From Lachnospira sp. UBA4346 (lineage in GTDB: Bacteria; Bacillota; Clostridia; Lachnospirales; Lachnospiraceae): 64,000 nucleotides of DNA. The notes below the pieces were generated by a model. The model made no database searches. It was not told the DNA's origin and was given only the letters and a program-made list of their open reading frames with translations. Within the stretch, counting starts at the first letter, position 1, and every line of letters begins with the position of its first letter. A program made the position numbers and the translations under genes. Positions 18,036-26,728 of this stretch are shown here, one piece after another. The stretch covers positions 1-64,000 of the forward strand of contig DGTC01000053.1 in assembly GCA_002394205.1 (NCBI GenBank). Reading direction: 5' to 3'.

Positions 18036-18254
18036 TTAGATGAATACCTCACAGTCATCTTCTACCTTCTTGCAGTTTGAACGAACATCCTGCATAACTG
18101 CCTTGGCATCTGCACCTTCATCAAACTCAACATTCATCTTCAATGCCATAAAGTTGACACTTGCATCTTTAACACCTGCTGTCTTTTTTGCAGCCACTTC
18201 CATCTTATCTGCACATGCTGCACAATCCACATCAATCTTATAACTTTTCTTCAT
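18036..18254 (-). CDS. Stand-alone HMA metal-binding protein
   Basis: Seventy-two-residue ferredoxin-like heavy-metal-associated domain. The metal-binding pair is VDCAACADK (Cys11 and Cys14), and the C-terminal ENDs with a second Cys pair region (NCKKVEDDCEVF). It probably delivers Zn/Cd to, or acts as the missing regulatory domain of, the adjacent ATPase. The ATG at 18254 follows AAAGGAG by 7 bp; the upstream in-frame extension has no ribosome binding site and crosses the operator. It is 105 bp from the ATPase start and shares its promoter. Confidence 0.88.
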   Translation of the reverse strand: MKKSYKIDVDCAACADKMEVAAKKTAGVKDASVNFMALKMNVEFDEGADAKAVMQDVRSNCKKVEDDCEVFI

Positions 18255-18298
18255 AACAAAATCTCCTTTAAATTTGTTTTTCATAATTTTTATATCAT

Positions 18299-18322
18299 TT
18301 AAACAATTAAATATTTGTTTAA
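18299..18322 (-). promoter_or_regulatory. ArsR/SmtB-like operator of the metal-export operon
   Basis: TTAAACAA-N8-TTGTTTAA is a perfect inverted repeat lying just before a -10-like GATATAAAA on the minus strand. The shape resembles SmtB/CzrA operators. No arsR-type gene is present in the window, so the regulator is either elsewhere or is the neighbouring AraC protein. Confidence 0.55.
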
Positions 18323-18558
18323 TTGATGATGTAACTATAACGCACATTCTACTATTCGTCAATAGATAGGAAACGGATTCTTCCAATCGGACTATATTCA
18401 TTTCCAAATGGGCTATTTTTAGCGTTTCAAAATACATTTTTACAAAATGATGACAAAAAATCACTTGTATATATCTATTCAATCACTTAAAATACAATTA
18501 AGTATCTATAAAATTGTTCTTTTCTAATTAGATTAATTTTAATTATTTCAGAACAAAT

Positions 18559-19464
18559 GTGTACCAAAAATACAACGGCACTTTTGACACACATCTCTAT
18601 AAAGAAAGGGTTAAAATATTTATGATTACAGTCTATCCGGGCATTTTTGCAGAATATCATGACTTTACATGTGACCAAAAGCATTTTCATCACAATGCAA
18701 AACCAAATATGTTAGAAATTAACCACTGCCACTACGGACGTGTGGGTTGGACGTTAAACAACGGACAATCTATTTATATGGGCGAAGGGGACACAACGCT
18801 TCACAGCTCTGTTCTATGTGCAACGTCAAATATGCACTTTCCACTCGGTTCTTATCAGGGCATTACAATCACAATAGATTTTGATGAAATTATGTCAAAC
18901 CCACCAGAATTCCTTGAAGGACTTCCGATTGATTATGAGAAATTATTACACGTTTATTGTAGAAAGGACAAATCTTTCACAATGAATACAGAAAGTGACA
19001 TCGACCATATTTTCCATAGCCTATACCACCTTCCGGAATATCTGAAAGAAACGTATCTGAAGTTAAGAACAATTGAATTAATTATATATCTTAGCCGAAA
19101 CCTTGCTCCAACATCTCCTACGCCACGATATCATTCTGATATTATCGCAGCGATTGAAAAGATTCACACGCAAATGACCGGGCATCTTGATGTTCGTTAC
19201 ACCATTCAGGCATTGTCTGAGCAATATCTAATAAACACATCTACGTTAAAGGACGCGTTTAAAGCTGTCTACGGAATGGCCATTGCTGCATATATGAAAG
19301 AATATCGGATGCGCCATGCAGCAAAACTTCTGCGACATACCGATGACAGCATTAAAGAGATTGGACGACAGGTTGGATATGAATCTGCAAGCAAATTTAC
19401 AAATGCTTTTAAAGAAGTATTTGGTACTCTGCCAAAAGACTACCGTAATTCGACATCCGTGTAA
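18559..19464 (+). CDS. AraC-family transcriptional regulator
   Basis: AraC/XylS-type regulator, about 301 residues. The C-terminal 100 residues are the double helix-turn-helix (LSEQYLINTSTLKDAFKAVYG, then IKEIGRQVGYESASKFTNAFKE). The N-terminal part has VYPGIFAEYHDF and LEINHCHYGRVGW, and resembles the AraC protein at 27081 (IYPGILFAFNDV, NFATHGICGLY). The alignment with that paralogue reaches upstream of the ATG at 18622, so the earlier ATG is used although its ribosome binding site is poor. It is divergent from the HMA/ATPase operon, which it may regulate. Confidence 0.85.
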   Translation: MYQKYNGTFDTHLYKERVKIFMITVYPGIFAEYHDFTCDQKHFHHNAKPNMLEINHCHYGRVGWTLNNGQSIYMGEGDTTLHSSVLCATSNMHFPLGSYQGITITIDFDEIMSNPPEFLEGLPIDYEKLLHVYCRKDKSFTMNTESDIDHIFHSLYHLPEYLKETYLKLRTIELIIYLSRNLAPTSPTPRYHSDIIAAIEKIHTQMTGHLDVRYTIQALSEQYLINTSTLKDAFKAVYGMAIAAYMKEYRMRHAAKLLRHTDDSIKEIGRQVGYESASKFTNAFKEVFGTLPKDYRNSTSV

Positions 19465-19479
19465 TCCATGTGCGAATGA

Positions 19480-19519
19480 AAAATGCTATCTTTCTAAAAT
19501 TTCAAATAGATAACATTTT
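19480..19519 (+). terminator. Terminator after the AraC gene
   Basis: A 12-bp stem (AAAATGYTATCT type, one mismatch) is followed by TTTTTC. It lies 16 bp past the stop and faces the sirtuin remnant. Confidence 0.65.
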
Positions 19520-19538
19520 TCAAATACAATAAAATATT

Positions 19539-19742
19539 TTATATTTCACATGCCATTTTTAACTTTGCTAGAACTGGTTCTAAATATCCGTCTAAGCCAA
19601 ATGCTTTGTCTTGAATCTCATCTGTAATATAGATTTCTCCAAGGTTGATTGTTACATATGTCGCATTTGGCTCTTGTGCGGTAAGTCTGAAACTCTCCTG
19701 TGGAAATGCAACAAAAAGCAATACTGCCAATTCCATTTTCAT
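19539..19742 (-). pseudogene. C-terminal remnant of a sirtuin-like protein
   Basis: The frame reads FPQESFRLTAQEPNATYV and then TINLGEIY, DEIQDKAFGLDG. It aligns with the very end of the intact sirtuin-like protein at 55434-56408 (YPFWRATNSNPNATYVCLNFGEAY, EEIKDRSICVDG). Everything upstream is missing, including the NAD-binding domain. The gap 19465-19882 otherwise holds a terminator and the AbiE promoter. Confidence 0.75.
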
Positions 19743-19823
19743 CTGCTAGTGCAAGACACGAACGATAACAAGATACATGAAGTTCTATATTCTCTGCTTT
19801 ACCTCAGATTTATTTTTCATATC

Positions 19824-19863
19824 TTGAAAATTTGTCACGATTATTGTATAATTTTCGTGACAA
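19824..19863 (+). promoter_or_regulatory. Promoter/operator of the AbiE-type toxin-antitoxin operon
   Basis: TTGAAA, 17 bp, TATAAT. A perfect inverted repeat TTGTCACGA-N14-TCGTGACAA (19832-19863) encloses the -10 box. AbiEi antitoxins are known to bind inverted repeats at their own promoters, so negative autoregulation is likely. Confidence 0.8.
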
Positions 19864-19882
19864 ATAAAATTGAGGTGATTAG

Positions 19883-20494
19883 ATGTCAAAGGGAATTATC
19901 GAAGAAATCGAAAACAGAATCGAAATAAGTAAGCCTGGTACAGTATTCTTGACGAAAGACTTTACTGATATCGCATCAAATTCAACTGTAAGAAAATGTC
20001 TTGGACGTCAGGTGTCTTCTGGAAAACTTCGTCGCATTATACAAGGCGTATATGAAAAACCTGCATATAGTAGTCTATTAAAACAGTATCTTCCAACCAA
20101 TCCTGATACTGTAGCTAGCGCTATTGCCAACACATATCGTTGGACTATTGCTCCATGTGGCGATTTAGCTTTAAATAAACTTGGATTATCTACCCAAGTT
20201 CCAGTAGTATGGTCTTATATCAGTGATGGGCCATATCGTGATTTCTCATGGGATAACATCACCATTGAATTCAAACATCGTGCAAATCGAGAAATATCAC
20301 AGATGAGCACATTTACAACAATGCTTATTGAAGCAATTCGAGCATTAGGAAAAGAAAGAATTGATGATACAATATTGCAGCAACTGAAATCTTTGATACC
20401 AGATAATAAGAAAGATAGTGTATTGGAAGAGGCAAAGAATTCTACTAACTGGATTTATGAAATAATTAGAAAGGTGTGTGCAGAATATGAATAA
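19883..20494 (+). CDS. AbiEi-like antitoxin (DUF6088-type)
   Basis: Antitoxin and autorepressor of a type IV toxin-antitoxin system, 203 residues. The N-terminal winged helix includes FLTKDFTDIASNSTVRKCLGR and SGKLRRIIQGVYEKP. The C-terminal domain carries LALNKLGLSTQVP, typical of the AbiEi/DUF6088 group. A GAGGTG box precedes the ATG. Its end overlaps the toxin start, giving translational coupling. A perfect operator palindrome covers the promoter. Confidence 0.88.
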   Translation: MSKGIIEEIENRIEISKPGTVFLTKDFTDIASNSTVRKCLGRQVSSGKLRRIIQGVYEKPAYSSLLKQYLPTNPDTVASAIANTYRWTIAPCGDLALNKLGLSTQVPVVWSYISDGPYRDFSWDNITIEFKHRANREISQMSTFTTMLIEAIRALGKERIDDTILQQLKSLIPDNKKDSVLEEAKNSTNWIYEIIRKVCAEYE

Positions 20495-21491
20495 TATAGC
20501 AAAATTATCATCAAATGAACGTAGTGAACTTTTTCAAGCTACAGCGCTCTCTATGGGACTTCCACCGACTGTTATTGAAAAAGATTTCTGGGTGTGTTTT
20601 ATGCTTGATTACCTATTCCATACCTGTAAATACCAAAAAGCCTTTGTCTTTAAGGGTGGTACAAGTTTATCCAAAAGCTATCATGTCATAGAACGATTCT
20701 CAGAGGATATTGATCTCATTCTAGACTGGAGAGAGATTATCAGAGATGAATCAAATCTTTGGGATGACCGTTCTAAAACCAAGCAAGATCAGTTTAATAA
20801 ACAGATTAATGCTCTGTCGGCTGAATTTTATTCTAACACTCTTGTTCCATTTTTAAATGAAGAATTGCAACAGAAACTCGGAAGCGGTGAATGGTGTTCT
20901 GTAGACAAAAATGATGAAATGGTAATTAACTTTTACTATCCACAGCTTTTTACAGAATATGATTATTTGCGTGACTGCATAAGATTAGAAATTGGACCTC
21001 TGGCAGAGTGGTTGCCATCTCATATGACAAAAATTACGCCTTTTGCTGCTGAAAAATATCCTGATTTATTCTTGCAAAAAGATACTTCCGTCCTAACTAT
21101 AGATGTTGAGCGTACATTTTGGGAGAAAATTACTATTTTACACAAGATTTCCAATTTTCCTAAAGATAAGCCTCTTCCATCACGTTATGCAAGACATCTT
21201 TACGATGTATACAATATGGGAAATTCTTGGGTAAAGGAAAAGGCCTTTGAACGAAAAGAATTATTGGAAAAAGATATTATCTTTAAGCAAAAATTTTACT
21301 ATGCCAAGAGTGCCCACTATGAAACTGCCACTCTGGATAACATTATGCTTCTTCCTAACGAATATACCATGCCAGCTATTATAAAAGATTATGACGCGAT
21401 GAGAAATATGATTTATGGCAAAATCCCCGAACTTGAAGATATTATTAAATATTTAAGTCAGCTTGAATCAGAAATACATAGTCTAAAATAA
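20487..21491 (+). CDS. AbiEii-like nucleotidyltransferase toxin
   Basis: Type IV toxin with a DNA-polymerase-beta-type nucleotidyltransferase fold, 334 residues. The motif FKGGTSLSKSYH followed by FSEDIDLILDW gives the GG[ST] and D-x-D catalytic set. Characterised AbiEii/MenT relatives use GTP or other NTPs to modify RNA targets such as tRNA, stopping growth and aborting phage infection. A GTG at 20478 is an alternative start, but the ATG at 20487 is more likely. It overlaps the antitoxin gene. A clear terminator follows. Confidence 0.88.
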   Translation: MNNIAKLSSNERSELFQATALSMGLPPTVIEKDFWVCFMLDYLFHTCKYQKAFVFKGGTSLSKSYHVIERFSEDIDLILDWREIIRDESNLWDDRSKTKQDQFNKQINALSAEFYSNTLVPFLNEELQQKLGSGEWCSVDKNDEMVINFYYPQLFTEYDYLRDCIRLEIGPLAEWLPSHMTKITPFAAEKYPDLFLQKDTSVLTIDVERTFWEKITILHKISNFPKDKPLPSRYARHLYDVYNMGNSWVKEKAFERKELLEKDIIFKQKFYYAKSAHYETATLDNIMLLPNEYTMPAIIKDYDAMRNMIYGKIPELEDIIKYLSQLESEIHSLK

Positions 21492-21497
21492 TTATTT

Positions 21498-21530
21498 AAT
21501 GTGGAGCACCTTGATATGCTCCACATTTTT
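21498..21530 (+). terminator. Terminator of the AbiE operon
   Basis: A perfect 11-bp stem AATGTGGAGCA/TGCTCCACATT with an 8-nt loop, then TTTTAT. Confidence 0.9.
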
Positions 21531-21533
21531 ATA

Positions 21534-21832
21534 TTACCATCCCAATGTACTTATCATATTCCTTATTATAGAAACAATCTGAAATGATTGTTCTTTTGTA
21601 AGGTTGCACGTTATTTGTGCTAATTCATCCGTGGTGCATTTTCCCGTTACCAGATACGCTGACAAGCCGGAAGAATCATATCATTTGTTCCAAACAGTTC
21701 AAACTTTCCAGATTTTATAATGTCTACCAAATCAATCACCGTCCCACTTGCGCTTTCAGAAAAAAGCAATGCATCTTTAATTGCATTGACCGTATATATC
21801 GTTCTTCTGTCTGTTTTTCGTTCTTTTGCCAT
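21534..21832 (-). pseudogene. Degenerate TetR-like gene
   Basis: Starts AKERKTDRRTIYTVNAIKDALL, the usual opening of a small TetR regulator, but the helix-turn-helix that should follow is absent. The frame then continues for about 35 unrelated residues, stops near 21647 and resumes in another frame (CTTDELAQITCNL, IVSIIRNMISTLGW). Internal deletion plus frameshift best explains this. The gap 21492-21965 holds nothing else but the AbiE terminator. Confidence 0.55.
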
Positions 21833-21965
21833 TTTCTGCTCCTTTCACTTGCAATGTACCTCAACATTGCTGTAATAAAACGTACTATTTATATCTATTC
21901 GAAAAAATATTGGACAGTTTTTGAAATTTGTCTAGCCCCTTAATGGATATTGACGCGTATGCTAC

Positions 21966-22907
21966 TTATGCAAAAACAATCACCTTTTTCCCCTTATTAT
22001 GTCCAAACTCAAAATCATGATGAGCCTGTTTTAACCCATCCAAATCAAATGGATACTCCTTATCAATCGTGATATCCAGTTTTCCTTCCGCATAGAGTTT
22101 CACAACGTTCTCCAGCTCTTCAATTGTCATAAATCCATGGGAGTATGTAATTTCAATACCACGTTCTTCTGCCAATTCCTCGTTTGGAAGTCCATTCACG
22201 GAGGTAATTCTACCGCCTCTTTTTACAACCTGATAGCTTCTATCAAGAGTTTCCTGACCTGTAATGTTCACAACCAAATCAAGATTACTTACTGTCTTAG
22301 TAAAATCCTGTGTCTCAAAATCAATTGTCTCATCTGCCCCGAGTGACTTCATATAATCTGCCTGCGAAGCTCTTCCAGTTGCAATTACATATGCTCCGGC
22401 ATTTTTTGCAAGCTGAATCGCCTTTGAACCAACGCCTCCTGCACCGCCATGAATCAGAACCTTCTGACCAGCACCTGCTTTTCCATCACGAATTGTTGCA
22501 GCATACGCTGTTGCAACTCCCAAATAAAATCCTCCAAGCGGAACCAAATCCAGATTCTCTGGAACTTTCACAAAGACTTCCTTTTCGTCCAGCAGGATAT
22601 ATTCACTGTAGGTTCTCATAAATGCCATACCTACAACAGGATCCCCCACCTTAAATCGTGTAACATCTTTTCCAACTGCAGTAACAATTCCTGAGAAATC
22701 CTGTCCTAAGGAATGAGGAAGCGTTGGCTTCATATGCTCTGGCATAGTAGGGAACGGACCATTCTTTCTCATAATAATGTCTGGATCATTTACTCCAATC
22801 GCAACTGTTTTAACGACAACACCCGTATCATGAGGCTGCGGAATCTCATGTTCCTCAATTTTCATTACTTCATCAGCACCATAATTGTGTAACATCATTT
22901 TCTTCAT
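21966..22907 (-). CDS. MDR-family NADP-dependent quinone/enoyl oxidoreductase
   Basis: Zinc-free medium-chain dehydrogenase/reductase, 313 residues. The N-terminal GroES-like domain includes LGQDFSGIVTAVGKDVTRFKVGD. The Rossmann domain has VLIHGGAGGVGSKAIQLAK (residues about 148-166). No zinc ligands are seen, which fits quinone or alkenal reductases. It is the last gene of an operon with a VOC protein (37 bp upstream) and a nitroreductase, divergent from an HxlR regulator. This suggests electrophile or xenobiotic detoxification. GAGG precedes the ATG. Confidence 0.9.
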   Translation of the reverse strand: MKKMMLHNYGADEVMKIEEHEIPQPHDTGVVVKTVAIGVNDPDIIMRKNGPFPTMPEHMKPTLPHSLGQDFSGIVTAVGKDVTRFKVGDPVVGMAFMRTYSEYILLDEKEVFVKVPENLDLVPLGGFYLGVATAYAATIRDGKAGAGQKVLIHGGAGGVGSKAIQLAKNAGAYVIATGRASQADYMKSLGADETIDFETQDFTKTVSNLDLVVNITGQETLDRSYQVVKRGGRITSVNGLPNEELAEERGIEITYSHGFMTIEELENVVKLYAEGKLDITIDKEYPFDLDGLKQAHHDFEFGHNKGKKVIVFA

Positions 22908-22944
22908 CTTCGTTTACCTCGTAATCTTTCTAAATTTATTTTGA

Positions 22945-23433
22945 TTATTTCTTTGTATCCTTACTCATAATCTGGATCTCATATCCCCATGGTGTGGAAA
23001 TATAGAAAAATCCAGCAGGAATATAGTCTCTCACAGTAACTCCAGGAACCTTTTTTAAATATTCCATCGCTTCCTTTATATCGGAAACAGAGATTGCAAG
23101 ATGTGCAGAGTTGACATCTGCCGGATTAGGAATCTTTGTCTGCTGCTTTTCATTACTCCACTGTACAAGCTCTATTTCATCTCCACCATAACGTAAAAAT
23201 GCAGATCCAACCATCTTAGTGTTTTCATATACTCCCATTCCTCTTGTGAGCATGCCGGATACCGGACCTCTCATCTGTGGAATTCTCTTAATTACTTCAA
23301 AATGCAATACCTCTGTAAAAAAGGTAACTGCCTGATCAATGTCAGGTACTGATATTCCGGAATGATCTATTTTCCCTGAGAATAATTCGTTTGGTTCTAC
23401 TTGAATCTTTTTCCTTGATTTGAATAATCGCAT
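22945..23433 (-). CDS. VOC/glyoxalase-family protein
   Basis: Vicinal-oxygen-chelate fold, 162 residues. Two beta-alpha-beta-beta-beta modules are seen: IDHSGISVPDIDQAVTFF (metal-ligand His) and SAHLAISVSDIKEAMEYL (second His), ending in FYISTPWGYEIQIM (acidic ligand). Members isomerise or open electrophilic substrates or bind toxic compounds. The substrate is unknown. The N-terminal 18 residues (RLFKSRKKIQVEP) are outside the fold. Middle gene of the HxlR-linked operon. Confidence 0.88.
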   Translation of the reverse strand: MRLFKSRKKIQVEPNELFSGKIDHSGISVPDIDQAVTFFTEVLHFEVIKRIPQMRGPVSGMLTRGMGVYENTKMVGSAFLRYGGDEIELVQWSNEKQQTKIPNPADVNSAHLAISVSDIKEAMEYLKKVPGVTVRDYIPAGFFYISTPWGYEIQIMSKDTKK

Positions 23434-23493
23434 CGTTAACCTCCTGTTTCGTTTTTATAAAGCCAATTCCGGATTCGTAGAGTCCTTGAACTT

Positions 23494-24264
23494 CTATACC
23501 CGAATTGAGCAGACATATTTGTATTTTTTTAAAGGTTCCGTAATCTCATTTTCATAGACAAAGACAGGTTCTTTATCCTGAACGGACGCTTCAAGCCATA
23601 TATGACACAGTGCAATCCCTGCATCAATAAACCAAAGATCTGGAGCAACACGACTTATGATAGGATTGTCCTTTTCTACAAAGAACGTCATATTTTCTTT
23701 TGTGCCAGTTATAAGCCAAGGCTGACGATTTCTTCCTGATGGCGCGAATCTCATCATTTCAAGATAACTCTCAATCCCATCTACTTTGGATAATTCTGAT
23801 ATAGGCTTTCTATCAAACTGAGAAACATCGGTACGATGTAATTCCCCATCTGCTATACCAAAGGTTAATAAAAAAGCAAACGGAAGATCCTCTGCACTAT
23901 CCCAAGGGGCAATTGGGTGTGTCAAGCCATGAGCCCAGCTGCCAATCCCCCTAGAGGAAAACCAAAGCTGCATTTGCTCCATGGTAAACCCAACATTTGC
24001 ATAAGATTTTGCACCACGTTTAGCATAGAAAGCTAAGTAAGATGCCCCTTTGTGAATGGCTCCACCTTTCACTTGCGAATCCTTTAATATTTTGAATGAA
24101 ATTGACTCCTCCGGATACAATATTTTTATCTTACTAAGATTTTCCAAAACCTCTGCAAGGAAATCCGCAGACAATGGTTCATCCTTATATTTTCTTACGC
24201 TTTTTCTGCTGACAATCGCATGATACAGAGTATGCATCTCATCTTTGTTCCACACAACATTCAT
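23494..24264 (-). CDS. Nitroreductase-family flavoprotein
   Basis: FMN-dependent oxidoreductase, 256 residues. The opening ALYHAIVSRKSVRKYKDEPL is the FMN-phosphate-binding SRKSVRKY motif of nitroreductases. A second FMN region, MRFAPSGRNRQPW, is also present. The duplicated, slightly divergent layout fits the TM1586-like nitroreductase group. It is the first gene of the operon with VOC and MDR oxidoreductase genes. Its promoter (TTGCAA, 16 bp, TATACT) faces the HxlR gene across the operator at 24346-24365. Confidence 0.88.
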   Translation of the reverse strand: MNVVWNKDEMHTLYHAIVSRKSVRKYKDEPLSADFLAEVLENLSKIKILYPEESISFKILKDSQVKGGAIHKGASYLAFYAKRGAKSYANVGFTMEQMQLWFSSRGIGSWAHGLTHPIAPWDSAEDLPFAFLLTFGIADGELHRTDVSQFDRKPISELSKVDGIESYLEMMRFAPSGRNRQPWLITGTKENMTFFVEKDNPIISRVAPDLWFIDAGIALCHIWLEASVQDKEPVFVYENEITEPLKKYKYVCSIRV

Positions 24265-24345
24265 AAAGAAATACCTCCAAACTTATTGACTACCATTAGT
24301 ATATTGCATATAATTATATTTGCAAGTACGTTATTTTTTAATAGG

Positions 24346-24365
24346 TACTATCTTATTTAATAGTA
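24346..24365. promoter_or_regulatory. HxlR operator between nitroreductase and hxlR genes
   Basis: TACTAT-N8-ATAGTA is a perfect inverted repeat of the TACT/AGTA type bound by HxlR proteins. It lies upstream of the nitroreductase promoter and about 12 bp before the HxlR start codon. Confidence 0.65.
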
Positions 24366-24377
24366 TTGGAGAATATC

Positions 24378-24701
24378 ATGAAAGATTACAGTGAATCCGT
24401 AGAAAACTGCCCTATCGCAGATGTACAGAAAATTGTGCATGGTAAATGGACAATGGTTATTATCTATTTTTTAAGTAGCGAAACGCTGCGTTTTAGCCAA
24501 TTAAAGCGAAAACTCCCTAATGTTACCGAAGCTAATCTTACAAAAGAACTGAGACTTCTTGAACAATATGGTCTTATTCATAGAGAAGTCTATCGTGAAG
24601 TGCCACCGAGAGTGGAATATTCTCTCACACCGATTGGCATGAAATTTATCCCAGTCCTGGAAGCATTGGAAGAATGGGCAATTGAATATAGCAAACAATA
24701 A
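24378..24701 (+). CDS. HxlR-family transcriptional regulator
   Basis: Winged-helix redox/electrophile sensor of the HxlR family, 107 residues. It has CPIADVQKIVHGKWTM near the start with a conserved Cys, then RFSQLKRKLP and PPRVEYSLTPIG. It resembles the HxlR protein at 4613 but is clearly distinct. The ATG at 24378 has GGAG 6 bp upstream. It is divergent from the nitroreductase operon, which it very probably controls. Confidence 0.92.
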   Translation: MKDYSESVENCPIADVQKIVHGKWTMVIIYFLSSETLRFSQLKRKLPNVTEANLTKELRLLEQYGLIHREVYREVPPRVEYSLTPIGMKFIPVLEALEEWAIEYSKQ

Positions 24702-24709
24702 AGACAAAT

Positions 24710-24745
24710 AATGCCGGCAGGGTATTCTCATACGCTACCGGCATT
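24710..24745 (+). terminator. Hairpin after hxlR
   Basis: AATGCCGG/CCGGCATT encloses about 20 nt and lies 8 bp past the stop. The T-run is weak. Confidence 0.5.
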
Positions 24746-24780
24746 TCCTACAATTATAAAATTATTATTAACCATCTGAG

Positions 24781-24948
24781 ATGGGCATTATACTTAGCAG
24801 CAGTTATCAGGCATATGCACTTGCCGGAAAGAATGGAGAAGAAAACCTTTTTACTGCCGATATTCATAGAATTGCTCCCTACTTTCAATTCATTAAAACA
24901 TACTCAAAGAAATTTATCAAAGAAATATGTTCGCAATATGATAAATAA
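24781..24948 (+). pseudogene. Unrecognised 55-codon frame, probably a gene tail
   Basis: Reads GIILSSSYQAYALAGKNGEE, then RIAPYFQFIKTYSKKF. The composition looks protein-like, but no ribosome binding site precedes the ATG and it overlaps the 3' end of feoB on the other strand by 32 bp. It is most likely the C-terminal remnant of a lost gene. Family not recognised. Confidence 0.3.
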
Positions 24949-26728
24949 TACAAGAAATCACAAGCGCACTTCCCGTATAAAACAAAGCCATACGCACTGT
25001 CCATTTAAGAGAATGTGTTTCTCTATAAGTACTAGAAAGTGCCATGATACAAGGTACATTAAATGAAACTGCAAACATGAATGCCAATGCTTCTGCCTTT
25101 GAAATAACAGTAGGCATTACCGTGGCAAGTACGCTAGAATCAACGCCCAATGCTTTTGCTTCAAAAGTACCTGACAGAAGCGAACCATCTCCTGCAAAAA
25201 TGGCATTAAGTACCCCCAATACTGCTTCTTTTGCAAATGCTGACGATAAAAACGCCATAAATGTTTGCCAACCCATTCCAAAGAACTTCGTAACCGGTTC
25301 TACCAATATTCCTACATGATATAATACGCTATCCTCAATTCTTCCAGAGCCCGAAAATGTCAGCAAGTATACCAATACTGAAATCAAGAAAATAGTCCTG
25401 AGTGCTCGTTTAAAAATGTCAAATGCTCTTGTCCATGCTGTGTATAAAACATTTTTCCAATGTACTTTATGATAAGGCGGCAATTCCATAATCAAACCGG
25501 TTCTATCTTCTACTGGTGACAACTTTTTACCAAAGACCTTAGATACTATGGTAATCATAAGAATCATATATATGAGAATTCCAAGTACGACAAAGACTGC
25601 GCCTGAACCGAAGAAATAAGTTGCAAGCACGGGAATCACCGACCAAATTGCTGCACACGGCACTGCCCAGGTCATTGCAATGGTTAACAACCGTTGTCCA
25701 TAATTATCAATAACTCTTGACCCAGCAGCTCCTCCTATGGTGCATCCAAATCCCATAATCATAGGACAGATACTTTTTCCCTGAGCACCCAACTTCGACA
25801 TAAGCCCATCAAATACGTATGCAACGCGTGCTATATAACCAATGTCCTCTAAAAATACAAATACAAAGTTAACACCAAATACAAATCCTGCCATGGAAAA
25901 AGAGAAATAAATCGTATTCGGAACTAACACACTGACAATACTTGCAATAAAGGCATGTATACCAAAAGAATCCATAACCTTCTGTAATAGAGGTGTAAAA
26001 AACTGCGGAATCATTGTTCCAACACCCATAATCGGTGCAGCAATCACCATAGAACATGCAAAAGCCAAAAGCATCGCAATACAGGCGGTGACTTTGCCTA
26101 AGATCCGTCCTGTAGCTATTTTATCAAATTTGCTCATACTATATTGGTTTTCCTTTGCTGTTACAACATCCTGCAATAAGGTTTCAATCCATTTAAACTC
26201 CTGTCCATCTTCGCACTTGTCCCACTTCAGTTTTGGAGTATTCTTGAGTGCATAATATATCTTTTCTTTTAAGGATTCATAACGCTTCCTATCTGCTGCC
26301 ACAAATGAGAGCACAGGTATACCAAGTCTTTCTTCAAGCAACTGTATATTAATTTGCTTTCCCTGTAATCTTGCTACATCTTCCATATTAAGAAGCAAAA
26401 GAGCAGGCGCATCCAGCTTTGAAAAATCAGCTAACATATAAAGACTACGGGCAAGCTGAGAGCTATCTGCCATTACAATAATAAGATCTGCCGTGCCATC
26501 AATAATAAAATCTCTTGTAATCTTTTCTTCTTCTGAATCTGCTGCCAGCGAATAACTTCCCGGTAAATCCACAACAGAAATTGTTTCATCCTTATATTTA
26601 TATGACCCCTCACAACGTTCAACCGTTTTGCCAGGCCAATTTCCAACGTGCTGATGCGAACCTGTTAAGGCATTAAAAAGTGTAGACTTTCCTGAATTCG
26701 GTTGTCCCAATAAGGCTATTTTAGACAT
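24917..26728 (-). CDS. feoB: Ferrous iron transporter FeoB
   Basis: Cytoplasmic-membrane Fe(II) importer with an N-terminal G domain, 603 residues, at the short end for the family. G1 is GQPNSGKST (residues 8-16), G3 is DLPGSYSL, and G4 is LNMED, the FeoB form of NKxD. The helical S domain follows, then about eight membrane helices with Gate motifs (GFGCTIGGAAGSR; AFMFAVSFNVPCIMAL with the conserved Cys). It overlaps feoA by 8 bp. The short C-terminus lacks the extra Cys tail of some homologues. Confidence 0.95.
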   Translation of the reverse strand: MSKIALLGQPNSGKSTLFNALTGSHQHVGNWPGKTVERCEGSYKYKDETISVVDLPGSYSLAADSEEEKITRDFIIDGTADLIIVMADSSQLARSLYMLADFSKLDAPALLLLNMEDVARLQGKQINIQLLEERLGIPVLSFVAADRKRYESLKEKIYYALKNTPKLKWDKCEDGQEFKWIETLLQDVVTAKENQYSMSKFDKIATGRILGKVTACIAMLLAFACSMVIAAPIMGVGTMIPQFFTPLLQKVMDSFGIHAFIASIVSVLVPNTIYFSFSMAGFVFGVNFVFVFLEDIGYIARVAYVFDGLMSKLGAQGKSICPMIMGFGCTIGGAAGSRVIDNYGQRLLTIAMTWAVPCAAIWSVIPVLATYFFGSGAVFVVLGILIYMILMITIVSKVFGKKLSPVEDRTGLIMELPPYHKVHWKNVLYTAWTRAFDIFKRALRTIFLISVLVYLLTFSGSGRIEDSVLYHVGILVEPVTKFFGMGWQTFMAFLSSAFAKEAVLGVLNAIFAGDGSLLSGTFEAKALGVDSSVLATVMPTVISKAEALAFMFAVSFNVPCIMALSSTYRETHSLKWTVRMALFYTGSALVISCIIYHIANIFL

